Notes: a model not told the origin generated them from the sequence alone. Shown: positions 11,241-21,719, counted from the first letter of the stretch. The stretch: 64,000 bases of DNA from Pegoplata infirma (GCA_963921195.1 OY992537.1:128176694-128240693); one strand, 5' to 3'. Numbers and translations are program-made.

Positions 11241-11699
11241 CATTAAGTTTGTTACTTAAACCGAAACTGTTTGTGTGTTAAAAAAAATCATAAATGTTTT
11301 TCCATGAAAAAAAGTTTTCATAGAGTTATTTCTAGAAAAAAAAAACAACATAAAAACTTGGGCGTACTGGTTTCAGCTCAGAAAAAAATGGTCACCCTAC
11401 TTATGCACCATTCGCATGCTATTTTGAAATAAAATGTATTTTTTTATATATATAATAAAATCTAACTTTTTTGGCTTTCGAAATGCTTCCATGAACAAAA
11501 ATTGATCGGCAAAAATTATTTTTGGAATTTGTTTCATAATAAACTTTATTTAAATTTTTTTTTTCCAAAAACCGCGAACTAAAACCGATTGTAGAGCCCT
11601 TAAAGTACCCTTCTAAAATTTTTGGCAAATATGTAAAACATCGACCCATTCTACCGAACACTTTGTCGCTTATTGTCCAGATCTTTTTAGACAGAGATT

Positions 11700-11863
11700 T
11701 TATTAACATGATAATGCTTTTAGGCTGGTCTCTAATTTCAAAAAAGTTGCAGGACAGTTTGACAATAAAAGCTAGCGATTAACAAAAAAGAAAATAAGAG
11801 TTACTGCTTTCATTTTCTTAAACCAAAAATGTTGGTAACTTGGGTTTGTAACTTTTATAATAA
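11700..11863 (+). repeat. 5' part of an interspersed repeat interrupted by a foldback
   Basis: Sequence from 'ttaacatgataatg' through 'aaagttgcagga' to 'taacttgggtttgtaac' is repeated at 46187-46350, where it runs straight on into 'aattcacc..ggtgaataaaac'. Here the foldback 11864-13446 interrupts it at exactly that point. Confidence 0.7.
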
Positions 11864-13446
11864 CACTGTGCTACAAAAAACACAAAATCGAATATACTTT
11901 TGAAATGAGGTACACCCAAAAAAAACGTTGGTATTCAATACTAAAAATTTTACTAATGAACTAATTTTTTAGTCCAAAATGATCTAGTGTAGGCGTTGGT
12001 AATCAAAACTAAAATTTTTTACTAATATTATTCAAAATCAGTAAAAATTACTAATTTTAGTACTTTGAAGAGACTAAAAAACTACCGTACTACTGGTAAT
12101 TAGTAACTTATTAGTAGATTTTGGTACCAAATCACTTACTAATATTTTTACTGCAGAATTATTTTGAGTGTAGTGAAGTTTGTAGGTCTTGTCGAAAAGA
12201 TTACAAAAATGCCCATAAAACTTGCCAGACACCCTCAAATTTTAAAGTTATTGTAAAAAAACGTTTTTTTGCGACTTTTCTCACTGAACCACGTGTAACT
12301 TAAAAATGTTTCAACCGATTTCCAATTTTGTAACTGTTTTAGAAAGAAGAAGGATAGGGCTTTTTATGTATGTGAATTTGTCTATACATATAAGAAAGAT
12401 ATGTATTGATTTTATCAACAATATATAATTTTTTTGTTATTTTTTTGAAAATTTTTTGAGTTTCTCGATTTTTTTCCGCTATAGTTCGTTTAACAACATT
12501 TATATTGATAAATGTATTCTTAAAGAAAATTTAATTGTGAATACGACGAGTTTTATGCCGAAAAAATCGGATAACAATTGACAGATCTGTGATAATTTAT
12601 CTAAAAAAGAAAATTAATATTTTGCATGAAATTGCCGCTCGGACAACCCAGGCAAAAATAAAAAATAAACGAAAATACTGAGAGGTCGCGTATCATTATT
12701 TTAAAGGTTTTTGGCCCCCTGAATTCGAATTTGACCTTGAAATTGTTTTCTTATTAAGTTTTTGTTTCTTATTAAGTTTTTGATATATCAAAAACCTTAA
12801 GTTAAATATCTCAAAAACCTAATGCGATAGAGCAATTTAAAGGCCAGATTCGGATTCAGCGCACCAAAAACCTTAATAAATATTGAATAAGAGGTCATTT
12901 ATGATAAATTTATTATTTTTTGCCTGGGTTATCTGGACGGCGATTTCCTGCAAAATCTTAATTTTCTTTTTTAGGAATATTACTTATCACAACTCCGTCA
13001 ATTGTTATCCGATTTTTTCAGGATAAAGCTCATCGTATTCAAAATTAAATTTTCTTTTAAAGTGCTTTCATAAATGTAAAGGTTGTTAAACGAACTATAG
13101 CAGATAAAAATTGATAAACTCGAAAAATTTTCAAAAAATAACAAAAAAAAATTAGATATTATAGAAAAAATCAATAGATATCTTTCTTATATGTGTAGAC
13201 CCATTCACACACATGGGAAGCCCTATTCTTCTTATATCCAAAACAGTTAAAAAACTTAAAATCGGTTGAAAATTTTCTGAATTACTCAAGGTTTAGTGAG
13301 CAAAGTCCCAAAAAAACGTTTTTTGAGAATAACTCTAAAATTAGAGGGTGTCTGGCAATTTTAATGGGCATTTTTGTGATCTACTCGACAAAACCAACAA
13401 CTTATACCATGTCACATCAGATGTATTTTTTCACTGTAGCACAGTG
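11864..13446. mobile_element. 1.58-kb foldback element with TAA TSD
   Basis: CACTGTGCTACA (11864) is mirrored by TGTAGCACAGTG (ending 13446). Arms of roughly 500 bp run inward, for example 'cgttgttaaacgaactatag', 'attgttatccgattttttc' and 'gcctgggtt' in opposite orientations. TAA flanks both sides (11861-11863 and 13447-13449). A second copy of the target at about 46345-46352 has a single TAA and no insertion, so the TSD is confirmed by an empty site. The central loop is about 12680-12910. The left arm carries the 258-bp MITE 11913-12170. No transposase is seen. Confidence 0.85.
11913..12170. mobile_element. 258-bp CACTCAAAA MITE at a TA site
   Basis: CACCCAAAAAAAACG (11913) and ATTATTTTGAGTG (ending 12170) are inverted ends flanked by TA (11911-11912 and 12171-12172). 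The right arm of the enclosing foldback is uninterrupted at the matching place, which gives the empty site. The interior is rich in 'ttactaaaatt', as in 5722-10757. This is consistent with a Tc1/mariner-type MITE. Confidence 0.82.
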
Positions 13447-13449
13447 TAA

Positions 13450-13577
13450 TTCATAATAAAAAAATATTCACCAGCTGGTGAATAAAACGTAACTTAATTA
13501 TTTTTCATAAAATTTTTTTTGCATCAGTATTTTTTTAATCAATATTTTTTATCAACAATATTTTTTATCATCAATAT
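13450..13577 (+). repeat. CACCAGCTGGTG motif and start of TCATCAATATTTT array
   Basis: TATTCACCAGCTGGTGAATAAAACG, a perfect 12-bp palindrome with its flanks, leads into T-rich 'atcaatatttttt' units. The order is the same at 46360-46440. The array is interrupted at 13578 by the second foldback. Confidence 0.65.
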
Positions 13578-14793
13578 CACTGCGGAACACTAAAAAATAA
13601 ACAAGAGTTACGACCATCATTTCTATATATTTCGGACATGCTGAATCGAATGGCGTACTCCGTTTTTCGATGTATGGTACAGTTTTCTTGTAAAATGTCA
13701 TTAAAGATTGGCTGATTTTCAGCTGCTTTTTTAACAAAAAAAAATCCAAAGCTAATGATTTTTAAATTTTATGGCATGGAAAACAAAGATATAACTTGTA
13801 GCAATATTTCTAATATAAATTTGGTTTAAAGCTTTTCATCTTAACCCCTTTAATTCGCGGATTTCTTCATTTTTTTAAGTTTTCGCGAAATTAACCGCTA
13901 AATTGGTCTCTGATAAAAAACTTGTATTTTGTGGATCATAAAGGCGTCCATGACACTACGAATAGTGGACAAAAAACAGCTATGTTATATGGACCATCAT
14001 GAAGAAAATCGCGAAAACCCGTTTTTTTGTATATGGCAGCATCACTTTAGGAGATGATTTGAGGCTTCATCTTTTAGTATATAATGTGGGAACCTTAAAC
14101 AATGAACTGACCCAAAATTTGTCCAAAAAAGTTTTCATTTGCAAAAGTTATCTTATCAAAAACTATAATTATTGTATCGCAAACACTGAAATAACAGTTT
14201 TTGTTAAGATAACTTTTGCAAATGAAAACTTTTTTGGACAAATTTTGGGTCAGTTCATTGTTTAAGGTTCCCACATTATATACTAAAAGATGAAGCCTCA
14301 AATCATCTCCTAAAGTGATGCTGCCATATACAAAAAAACGGTTTTTCGCGATTTTCTTCATGATGGTCCAAAGAACCTAGATGTTTTTTGTCCACTATTC
14401 GTAGTGTCATGGACGCCTTTATGATCCACAAAAAGCAAGTTTTTTATCAGAGACCAATTTAGCGGTAAATTTCGCGAAAACTTAAAAAAATGAAGAAATC
14501 CGCGAATTAAAGGGGTTAAGATGAAAAGCTTTAAACCAAATTTATATTAGAAATATTTCTATAAGTTATATCTTTGTTTTCCATGCCATAAAATTTAAAA
14601 ATCATTAGCTTTGGAATTTTTTTTGTTAAAAAAGCAGCTGAAAATCAGCCAATCTTTAATGACATTTTACAAGAAAACTGTACCATACATCGAAAAACGG
14701 AGTACGCCATTCGATTCAGCATGTCCGAAATATATTGAAATGATGGTCGTACCTCTTGTTTTCTAAAATAGTGTTTAGTTTTGTCACGCAGTG
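13578..14793. mobile_element. 1.2-kb near-perfect palindrome (foldback) with TAT TSD
   Basis: CACTGCGGAACACT (13578) mirrors TTTTGTCACGCAGTG (ending 14793). TAT flanks both sides (13575-13577 and 14794-14796) inside an ATCAATATTTTT array. Arms of about 600 bp match almost base for base, with a centre near 14180. Because of this, the same 88-residue frame appears on the plus strand (13999-14265) and the minus strand (14095-14361). It is a shadow of the palindrome and not evidence of a protein. It shares 'ggacatgctgaatcgaatgg' and 'ggcagcatcacttt' motifs with the element at 34879-36964. Confidence 0.88.
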
Positions 14794-14990
14794 TATTTTT
14801 TTTTCATCAATATTTTTTTTTAATCATGTTTTATATGGTTTGAATTGAGAAAGGTGTGAAAGAAAAATTTATTTTTCTAAAAATTTTAAGACATCCTGGT
14901 TCGTTTTTTACTAGTTTCATATAATCCAGTTATTATAATCATCAGAAAAACTTTTAATGTCAAATTTATTCAGTTAATAGTCAATTTTAT
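14794..14990. other. Remnant of T-rich array and AT-rich spacer
   Basis: A few more 'tcatcaatatttttt' units (14796-14830) continue the array interrupted by the foldback. They are followed by AT-rich sequence without a recognisable feature. Confidence 0.5.
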
Positions 14991-15019
14991 TCTATATGTG
15001 AAAATTATTAACAGATCGC

Positions 15020-15110
15020 AGCCGCCAGGGATTGAACCCATGATCTGTAATGTTTTTGCTATTAACTGCCTCTTAGGTACGATCACTCTAGACCGATACG
15101 CTAAGTTGTC
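15020..15110 (-). ncRNA. tRNA-like SINE head candidate (Pol III boxes)
   Basis: On the minus strand TAGCGTATCGG (15103-15093) resembles a Pol III A box, and GGTTCAATCCC (15039-15029) is a perfect match to the B-box consensus. Box spacing (about 64 nt) suits a tRNA-derived SINE or a tRNA with a long arm. The acceptor ends do not pair, so it is not a functional tRNA gene. The adjacent sequence up to about 15300 may be the upstream flank. No SINE body or TSD was established. Confidence 0.4.
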
Positions 15111-15444
15111 TGTTAAGCAAGTATCAACTAAATCATGGTTTTTCAATTCTTGTGTGGTTGTTGCTATTGTTTTTTCGTACAGAAGAAGGTGAAATTGCAT
15201 TATGGTGAATAAATTCAATTTTTTAGTAATCATCATTCGTCCTCCTCTCCTTCATCAACTCTGATCTAAGTACTTATTTTGCAACCTTGCCAGAACATGG
15301 TCTATATTAATTATATAAATGAACTACTAGTTAGTCACTAAATGAGACTAGTTGTAGGTTAATGTTAAGCAAAACTAATTTAAATTTGTTTAAATAAAGA
15401 AGAAGAAAAAAAAATCAATATTTTTTTCATAAATTTTTTTTATC

Positions 15445-16134
15445 AAATTCTGATTAATTTTTATTAAAAAATAAAAATTGTTTTATTCAACCTTTAAAAT
15501 ATTATATTTTGAGGATGTTTATTCTGGCTCGAGGTCATTATTTTCTTTACTAATTAAAACCATGAAATTCTCATAGCATAATTTTCAAGAAAATTATTTT
15601 TTTGTTTTAAATTTTTAATTTTTAATAAAAATTAATCAGAATTTGAACATAATGGTTGGCACGCCATGTGATGAATAACCCTAATATGGAGTTTTTTCTC
15701 ACAACAACAACACAAAAAACATATTGTTGTAGTCCAATGGACTATCGTATGTAAAATTGTTTTAAATATTTTTGTTGGTTATTGACAATCGTTGCCTTAT
15801 TAGTATGGTACAATTTCTTCGTCTTTCTAATTCTCATTGCGAATAGAGGCGAATATGTATTAATATGCTAGTTTGTGCACAAACGATTTGTCATTAGACT
15901 CGTTTGCTACTTTGTAGTAAATCGTTTCTATTTTTGCTAAATAATATTGACAATGGAATCTTGACAAATTCCGAAACACGTGTCGATTAAGTCTTGCAAA
16001 AATGACCAACATAAATAAATTTAAAACAAAAAAATAATTTTCTTGAAAATTATGCTATGAGAATATCATGGTTTTAATTAGTAAAGAAAATAATGACCTC
16101 GAGCCAGAATAAACATCCTCAAAATATAATTTTT
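15445..16134. mobile_element. Long-TIR palindromic element, copy 2
   Basis: The block at about 15505-15610 ('ttgaggatgtttattctggc', 'tcgaggtcattattttc', 'ttaaaaccatgaaattctc') is mirrored at 16010-16134 ('gagaatatcatggttttaat', 'aatgacctcgagccagaata'). A smaller inverted pair, 'attctgattaatttttatt' at 15447 and its mirror ending near 15648, lies in the left half. The unmirrored centre contains 'ttgtgcacaaacgatttgtc'. Related copies are at 4359-5045 and 38940-39700. Confidence 0.65.
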
Positions 16135-16330
16135 TTTATCAATATTTTTTTCATCAATATTTTTTTTCATCAATATTTTTTTTCATTAATTTTTTTTTTT
16201 ATAAATATTTTTTTTCATCAAAATTTAATTTTCATTAATATTTTTTATTATTAATTTTTTTCATTAATATTTTTTTTTTATTAATTTTTTTTTTGTTCCT
16301 AATTTTTTTTTTTTTTTTTATAATCTTTTT
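16135..16330 (+). repeat. T-rich TCATCAATATTTTTT array
   Basis: Degenerate 'tttcatcaatattttttt' units resume here after the long-TIR element. The same array type occupies 46430-47118. Confidence 0.75.
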
Positions 16331-16339
16331 TTTTTGTTT

Positions 16340-16660
16340 CATCAAAATCTTTCTGAGAGATTTTTCCTATAGAAAAATGTCTTGGAATTTTAGACTTTTT
16401 CTATAAGAAAAATCTCTCAGAATCTGAGACTTTTTCTATAGGAAAACGTCTCAGAATCTGAGACATGGAAATATGGGAAAATGTCTCAAAATTTGAGACA
16501 TTTTTCCTATAGAAAATGTTTAAGATACCAAGACATTTTTTTATAGGAAAAAATCTCTCAGAATCTGAGACTTTTTCTATTGAAAAAATGTCTCAGAATC
16601 TGAGACCTGGAAATCTGGAAAAATGACTCAGAATCTGAGATATTTACTAGGAAAAGTCTG
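16340..16660 (+). repeat. Palindromic minisatellite (TCTCAGAATCTGAGA), block 1
   Basis: About nine units of 'ttttcctatagaaaaatgtctcagaatctgaga'. Each unit contains a 15-bp palindrome centred on AGATTCT/AGAATCT. Larger and smaller arrays of the same unit occur at 49365-50660 and 62275-63150, and a trace is near 2270. Confidence 0.8.
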
Positions 16661-17155
16661 GTAATCCCATTTTACAAATATTTGACAGTTTTCATTGTTT
16701 TTAACAAACAAATTTGGATCGAAATTTCCATTTTTTTTTGTAATTTTACCATTTTTTTTTTTAATTTTGTAAAATTCCAAGATAATTTTACAAAAAAAAA
16801 AATCTAGTAAATTCACGAGAATTCCTTGTAATTTTAATTGCGACAAAAAACTGTAATTTTATTGGTAAAAAGCTTGTAAAATTACAAAATTATTGGTAAA
16901 AAGCTTGTAAAATTACTAGGAGTTCTCGTAAAATAGGAGGTGGCAAAAAATATAGTAAAATTTAGTAACCTTATTGTTAATTTTATCGTGTCAAAGAGTT
17001 TATAAATTTACAATTTTATTGGTAAAAACCTTGTAAAATTACAAAATTATTGGTAAAAATCTTGTAAAATTACTAGCAATTTTTGTCAAATAGGAGGTAG
17101 CCAAAAATACAAATAACAAGTTTTTCTTGTCATTTTACAAGGTTTTTTTAAGTGT
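16640..17155. repeat. GTAAAATTAC-type interspersed repeat, copy 2
   Basis: Same order of blocks as 2440-2915: 'atttgacagttttc', 'gtaaaattactagga', 'tcgtaaaataggaggtgg', then 'acaaggtttttttaagtg' before TA. The right end resembles the GAGTG-TA end of 59609-60948. Confidence 0.6.
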
Positions 17156-17597
17156 ATGTTTAAAAAAAATATTAGGGGGTAAAAATTATGAGGCCCCCAT
17201 GGACCAGTAGGAGCGGATTTATGGGGACCGCCTAAGGGGGGATAAATATGTTCTGAAAATATGTTGGGGTTGAAAACCTATTGTGGTTGATCATACATTT
17301 GACTCCTCTAGAGGCACGATTGGGAGCAATATTTTATAAACATGACGTTTTCATATGGTAGCCCCCTTAGGGAGTGGTGATAGGGCTTAAGTATGTTTGG
17401 GAAAAATGTAAGGGTGAAAAAATCTCAAATTTTTCCTCTTTTTTGTCGACTTTGGGGCAGTTGTAGGACTTTTTGTGAATTTTTAAACCTACTCGCATAA
17501 CACAAAATGACCTACTGCCCCGGAGTCCCCCAAAAAGTAGTAACATCGAATATGAAATTTATTTGATTACCCGACTAAAAAAAAGTAATATGGCGCC

Positions 17598-17915
17598 ATA
17601 TATCATTTGATCCCAAAAATCGAGGATCCAAATGTATATGCTTATATCTTATTAGATCTAATTTGATATAATTATATCTAATTAGATCCCAATAATGGAA
17701 CGGGAAATATTATCTAATTTGATATTGTAAGAAATTAGATCAAATAACATATAATAATATATATAATAATATAGAATTATATCTTATTAGACCTAATGAA
17801 ATTTACTGTTCCATTTTTGTGATCTAATTATATCTAATTCTATAAAATTAGATATAATAAGAGCTAATCATATATTTTTGGATCCTCCATTTTTGGGATC
17901 AAATGGTTGATCAAT
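17598..17915. mobile_element. Inverted-repeat MITE with GATCCCAAAAAT ends
   Basis: 'catttgatcccaaaaatcga' at about 17601 is mirrored by 'ccatttttgggatcaaatgg' ending about 17908. Inner blocks 'ttagatctaatttgatata' and 'aatggaacggg' are also mirrored. Arms are about 110 bp. A degenerate relative lies at 4610-4970. Confidence 0.65.
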
Positions 17916-18019
17916 TTATATATAATTATCTATATATATAAAAGAGTTGGGTGAGTGAGTGAGTGACTGACTGACTGACTGACTGATTCATCATCGCCCA
18001 GCCCAAACCGCTGAAGCTA

Positions 18020-19230
18020 GAGACTTGAAATTTGGACTGTAGGTTCACCTCCCGGAATATAGATCCACTAAGGCTGGATTTTTGCCAGTGTTGATTCTAA
18101 GGGGGTAAAAAGGGTAAAAAACTGTACTTTTGGTACTTTTTATATCTCATGAAATAATGGTCATAGCGACTTGAAATTTGGACTGTATGTTCACCTCCCG
18201 GTATGTAGATCCACTAAGGCCGGATTTTTGCCAGTGTTGATTCTAAGGGGGTAAAAAGGGTAAAAAACTGTACTTTTGGTACTTTTTATATCACATGAAA
18301 TAATGGTCACAGAGACTTGAAATTTGGACTGTGTGTTCACATCCTAGAATATAGATCCAGTAAGGTCGGATTTTTGCCAGTGTTGATTCTAAGGGGGTAA
18401 AAAGGGTAAAAAACTGTACTTTAGGTACTTTTTTATATCTCCTGAAATAATGGTCATAGAGACTTGAAATTTGGACTGTATGTTCACCTCACGGAAAAAA
18501 GATCCCCTAAAACTGGATTTTTGCCAATGTTGATTCAAAGGGGGTAAAAAACTGTACTTTTGGTACCTTTTATATTTCCTTAAATAATGGTCCTAGAAAC
18601 TTAAAATTTGGAATGTAGGTTCACCTCCCGGAATATAGATCCACTAAGGCTGAAGTTTTGCCAATGTTGATTCTAAGGGGGTAAAAAGGGTAAAAAACTG
18701 TACTTTTGGTACTTTTTATATTTCCTTAAATAATAGTCCTAGAAACTTGAAATTTGGAATGTAGATTCACCTCCCGGAAAATATGTTCACTGGGGCTGGG
18801 TTTTTGCCAATGTTGATTCTAAAGGGGTAAAATGGGTAAAAAAGTGTAATTTAGGTACCTTTTATATTTCCTTAAATAATGGCCTTAGAAACTTGAAATT
18901 TGCAATGTAGGTTCACCTCCCGAGAAAAAGATCCACTAAGGCTGGGTTTTTGGCCAACGCTGACTACGGGTGTAAAATGGGTAAAAAAGTGTACTTTTGG
19001 TACTTTTTTTTATTTACTGAAATAATGGTCACACAAACTTGAAATTTGGAATATAGGATCCTTTGCTAAAAAAAACAAATGGAAATGGTACTTTTTGAAA
19101 ATTTTGATTCTTTTTGGTACTTTTTTTATTTCTTAAAATTATGGTCATAGAAACTTGAAATTTGGAATGTAGGATCCTTCGGTGAAAAAAACATTTTGGA
19201 AAAAGTACTTTTTGGAAAATGCGTTTCTTA
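18020..19230 (+). repeat. Tandem satellite, period about 146 bp
   Basis: GACTTGAAATTTGGACTGT recurs at about 18022, 18168, 18314 and 18461 and then with more divergence to about 19160. Each unit also holds 'ttcacctcccggaatatag', 'tttttgccagtgttgattc', 'aagggggtaaaaagggtaaa' and 'tgtacttttggtacttttt'. The first three units are very similar; divergence grows to the right. Confidence 0.9.
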
Positions 19231-20115
19231 GGGGGAACCTTTTATAAAAAGTACCTTTTGTAAAAAGTACCTTTTGTAAAAAGTACCTTTTATAAAAAGT
19301 ACCTTTTGTAAAAAGTACCTTTTATAAAAAGTACCTTTTGTAAAAAGTACCTTTTATAAAAAGTACCTTTTGTAAAAAGTACCTTTTATAAAAAGTACCT
19401 TTTGTAAAAAGTACCTTTTATAAAAAGTACCTTTTGTAAAAAGTACCTTTTATAGAAAAAGTACCTTTTGTAAAAAGTACCTTTTATAAAAAGTACCTTT
19501 TATAAAAAGTACCTTTTATAAAAAGTACCTTTTATAAAAAGTACCTTTTATAAAAAGTACCTTTTATAAAAAGTACCTTTTATAAAAAGTACCTTTTATA
19601 AAAAGTACATTTTATAAAAAGCACCTTTTATAAAAAGTACCTTTTATAAAAAGTAACTTTTATAAAAAGTACTTTTATAAAAAGTACCTTTTATAAAAAG
19701 TACCTTTTATAAAAAGTACCTTTTATAAAAAGTACCTTTTATAAAAAGTACCTTTTATAAAAAGTACCTTTTATAAAAAGTACCTTTTATAAAAAGTACC
19801 TTTTATAAAAAGTACCTTTTATAAAAAGTACCTTTTATAAAAAGTACCTTTTATAAAAAGTACCTTTTATAAAAAGTACCTTTTATAAAAAGTACCTTTT
19901 ATAAAAAGTACCTTTTATAAAAAGTACCTTTTATAAAAAGTACCTTTTATAAAAAGTACCTTTTATAAAAAGTACCTTTTATAAAAAGTATTTTTTATAA
20001 AAAGTACATTTTATAAAAAGTACCTTTTATAAAAAGTACCTTTTAGTAAAAGTACCTAAAAAAAGTACCTTTTAGTAAAAGTACCTAAAAAAAGTACCTT
20101 TTATAAAAAGTACTT
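19226..20115 (+). repeat. 16-bp satellite GTACCTTTTATAAAAA
   Basis: More than fifty near-identical 16-bp units. From about 19240 to 19480 units with TTTTGTAAA and TTTTATAAA alternate, giving a 32-bp higher-order unit. From about 19480 the array is almost pure TTTTATAAA. The unit is close to its own reverse complement around GTAC, so each unit can pair with its neighbours. It appears to be an expansion of the 'ggtacttttt' portion of the flanking 146-bp unit. Confidence 0.95.
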
Positions 20116-21200
20116 TTTGAAAATTCCTTTTCTCAAGGGGTAAAAATAGTACTAATGGCACTTTTTATATATCCTGAAATAATGATCATAGAAACTTGAT
20201 ATTTGGAAGGTAGGATCCTTAAGTGAAAGCAAATTCTGGAAAAAGTAATTTTTGAAATTTTCTTTCTTAGGGGGTGGAACGGGAAAATATTTAAACTTTA
20301 GGTACGTTCTTATTTCCTGAAGTAATGGCCCTAGAATCTTGAAATTTGTAATGTAGGATCATTCGGGAGGGGGGGGGGGGGGGAAACATTCTGGAAAAAA
20401 TAATTTTGGGAAATTCCGCTTCTTAGTAGGGTAAAATAGCTAAATAAGTGAACTTCCGGTTATTTTGATATTTTCTGACGTAATGGTTCCATAAACTTAA
20501 AATTTTGGATGTAAAATCCTTCGGTGAAAACCAAAATTTTGGGAAAAGTACTTTTTGGAAATTTCGTTTCTTAACGGGATTAAAAAGTATACTTTTTGTA
20601 CTTTTAATATTTGCTGAAATAATATTCCTAGATAATTGCTATTTGTAATGTAGGATTCCGTTTCTAACGGGGGGCGTAATTTTGGTACTAATTTTTTTTT
20701 GTTCATATAATAATGGCCTTAGAAGCTTGAATTTTGGAATGTGGGGTCCTTCGGTAAAAAAAAAAACAATCTGCTATGCTAAAGTATTTTTAAAAGATTC
20801 CGTTTCTAGAGGTATAGAAAAGTATACTTCTTGAAATAATGATCCTAGGCAGTGAAAACTTGAATGCTGTATTCTTTATTGAAAAAATATTTTGGAAAAA
20901 GTACTTTCTGGAAATTCTGTTTCTAAGAGTCGTAAAGGGCATAAAAAAGTGTAAGGTTGGTACTTCTTATATATCTTGAAATAACGGTTCAGGAAAAAAG
21001 GTTTTTAGAAAATTTAATTTTAAGTGGAAAAGGTGGCAAATGGTAATTTGTACCTATCTAGCTATTAAAGCCTAGAAACTCAAAACTTGACGTGCAGTAT
21101 CCTTCATCCGAAACATCACCCAAGAGATGGACAGGGTAAAAAGGGGTACCTAAATTGGTACAAGTGGTGTAAAATTGTATTTTTATATCTATAAGATAAA
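20116..21200 (+). repeat. Degenerate continuation of the 146-bp satellite
   Basis: Diverged units are still recognisable by 'gaaataatg..cctagaaacttgaaatttggaatgtagg' and 'agtactttttg..aattccgtttctta'. A poly-G run (about 20369-20383) interrupts one unit. Confidence 0.7.
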
Positions 21201-21719
21201 CACAATAGCACTTTTTATTTCTGTAACGCATATATACATATATGGAGAGGAATGAAACTTGCTGGAGATTGAATTGGAAATGGAGTAGACCGGGGAACGA
21301 AATGGAATAGGGCGGGGAACAATATTGAATGATACTTTTTACTAAAATTTTTCGTATTAAACTTTTTTCTCCTATATGTTTTTTTACCCAACATTTTTTT
21401 TATTCCAATTTCTTTTTTCACTGAAATATTTATTCACTCAAGATCCAAAATTCCGATATAAGGGCTCGAAAATTGTTAAAATCTTTTTCACCGGAACGTC
21501 CATGACAACGTACATCCGAAATTATTCGAATTTTATTGTTAAAGTTATTCAATGTAATATTATTTTATGAAAGACTTAAACGTCCACAATTGAATAAAAC
21601 AAAGACTACATATGAGTAATTTTTTGAAATCGGTAGAGTAATCCTGATCCTTCTATTGTCCGGTATTTAACATAACCGGTAACGAAGTTCCGGCGGGCGA
21701 GCTAGTATTAAAATATATA

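Larger units (their letters stand above)
5256..11399. mobile_element. 6.1-kb hAT-type element hosting a deep nest
   Basis: The left end TAGGCTGACCATTCGTACTG follows CTTATGCA (5248-5255). The right end ATGGTCACCCTA is followed by the identical CTTATGCA (11400-11407). TAGGG-type ends and a perfect 8-bp TSD identify a hAT-type insertion. The left subterminal region has repeated 'gtactgatttt', like the related element at 29840-31240, whose motif is 'gtactgttttt'. Most of the 6.1 kb is later insertions (5722-10757 and the MITE 11121-11240), so the original element was short and non-autonomous. Confidence 0.85.
17929..21705 (+). mobile_element. Helitron-like element filled with satellites
   Basis: It begins TCTATATATATAAAAGAG after an A (17928) and ends GGCGGGCGAGCTAG before a T (21706). 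TC at the 5' end, CTAG (CTRR type) at the 3' end, and an A/T target without duplication are the Helitron hallmarks. An imperfect stem, CCGGT..ACCGG (21661-21680), sits shortly upstream of the CTAG. There is no Rep/helicase frame, so it would be non-autonomous. The interior is a ~146-bp satellite (18020-19230), a 16-bp satellite (19226-20115) and degraded 146-bp units to about 21200. The 5' region has GTGAGTGAGTGACTGACTGAC simple repeats. Confidence 0.6.

Noticed and set aside
11419..11709. A 96-residue minus-strand frame as a host gene
   Set aside because: It overlaps the inverted-repeat arm mirrored at 4225-4352 and has no domain-like features.
13999..14361. Two nearly identical 88-residue frames on opposite strands, looking like a duplicated gene pair
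   Set aside because: They are mirror readings of a near-perfect DNA palindrome; the peptide has no recognisable domain.
19226..20115. Regular short repeats resembling a CRISPR array
   Set aside because: Units are contiguous 16-bp monomers without unique spacers, and the DNA is eukaryotic in character.
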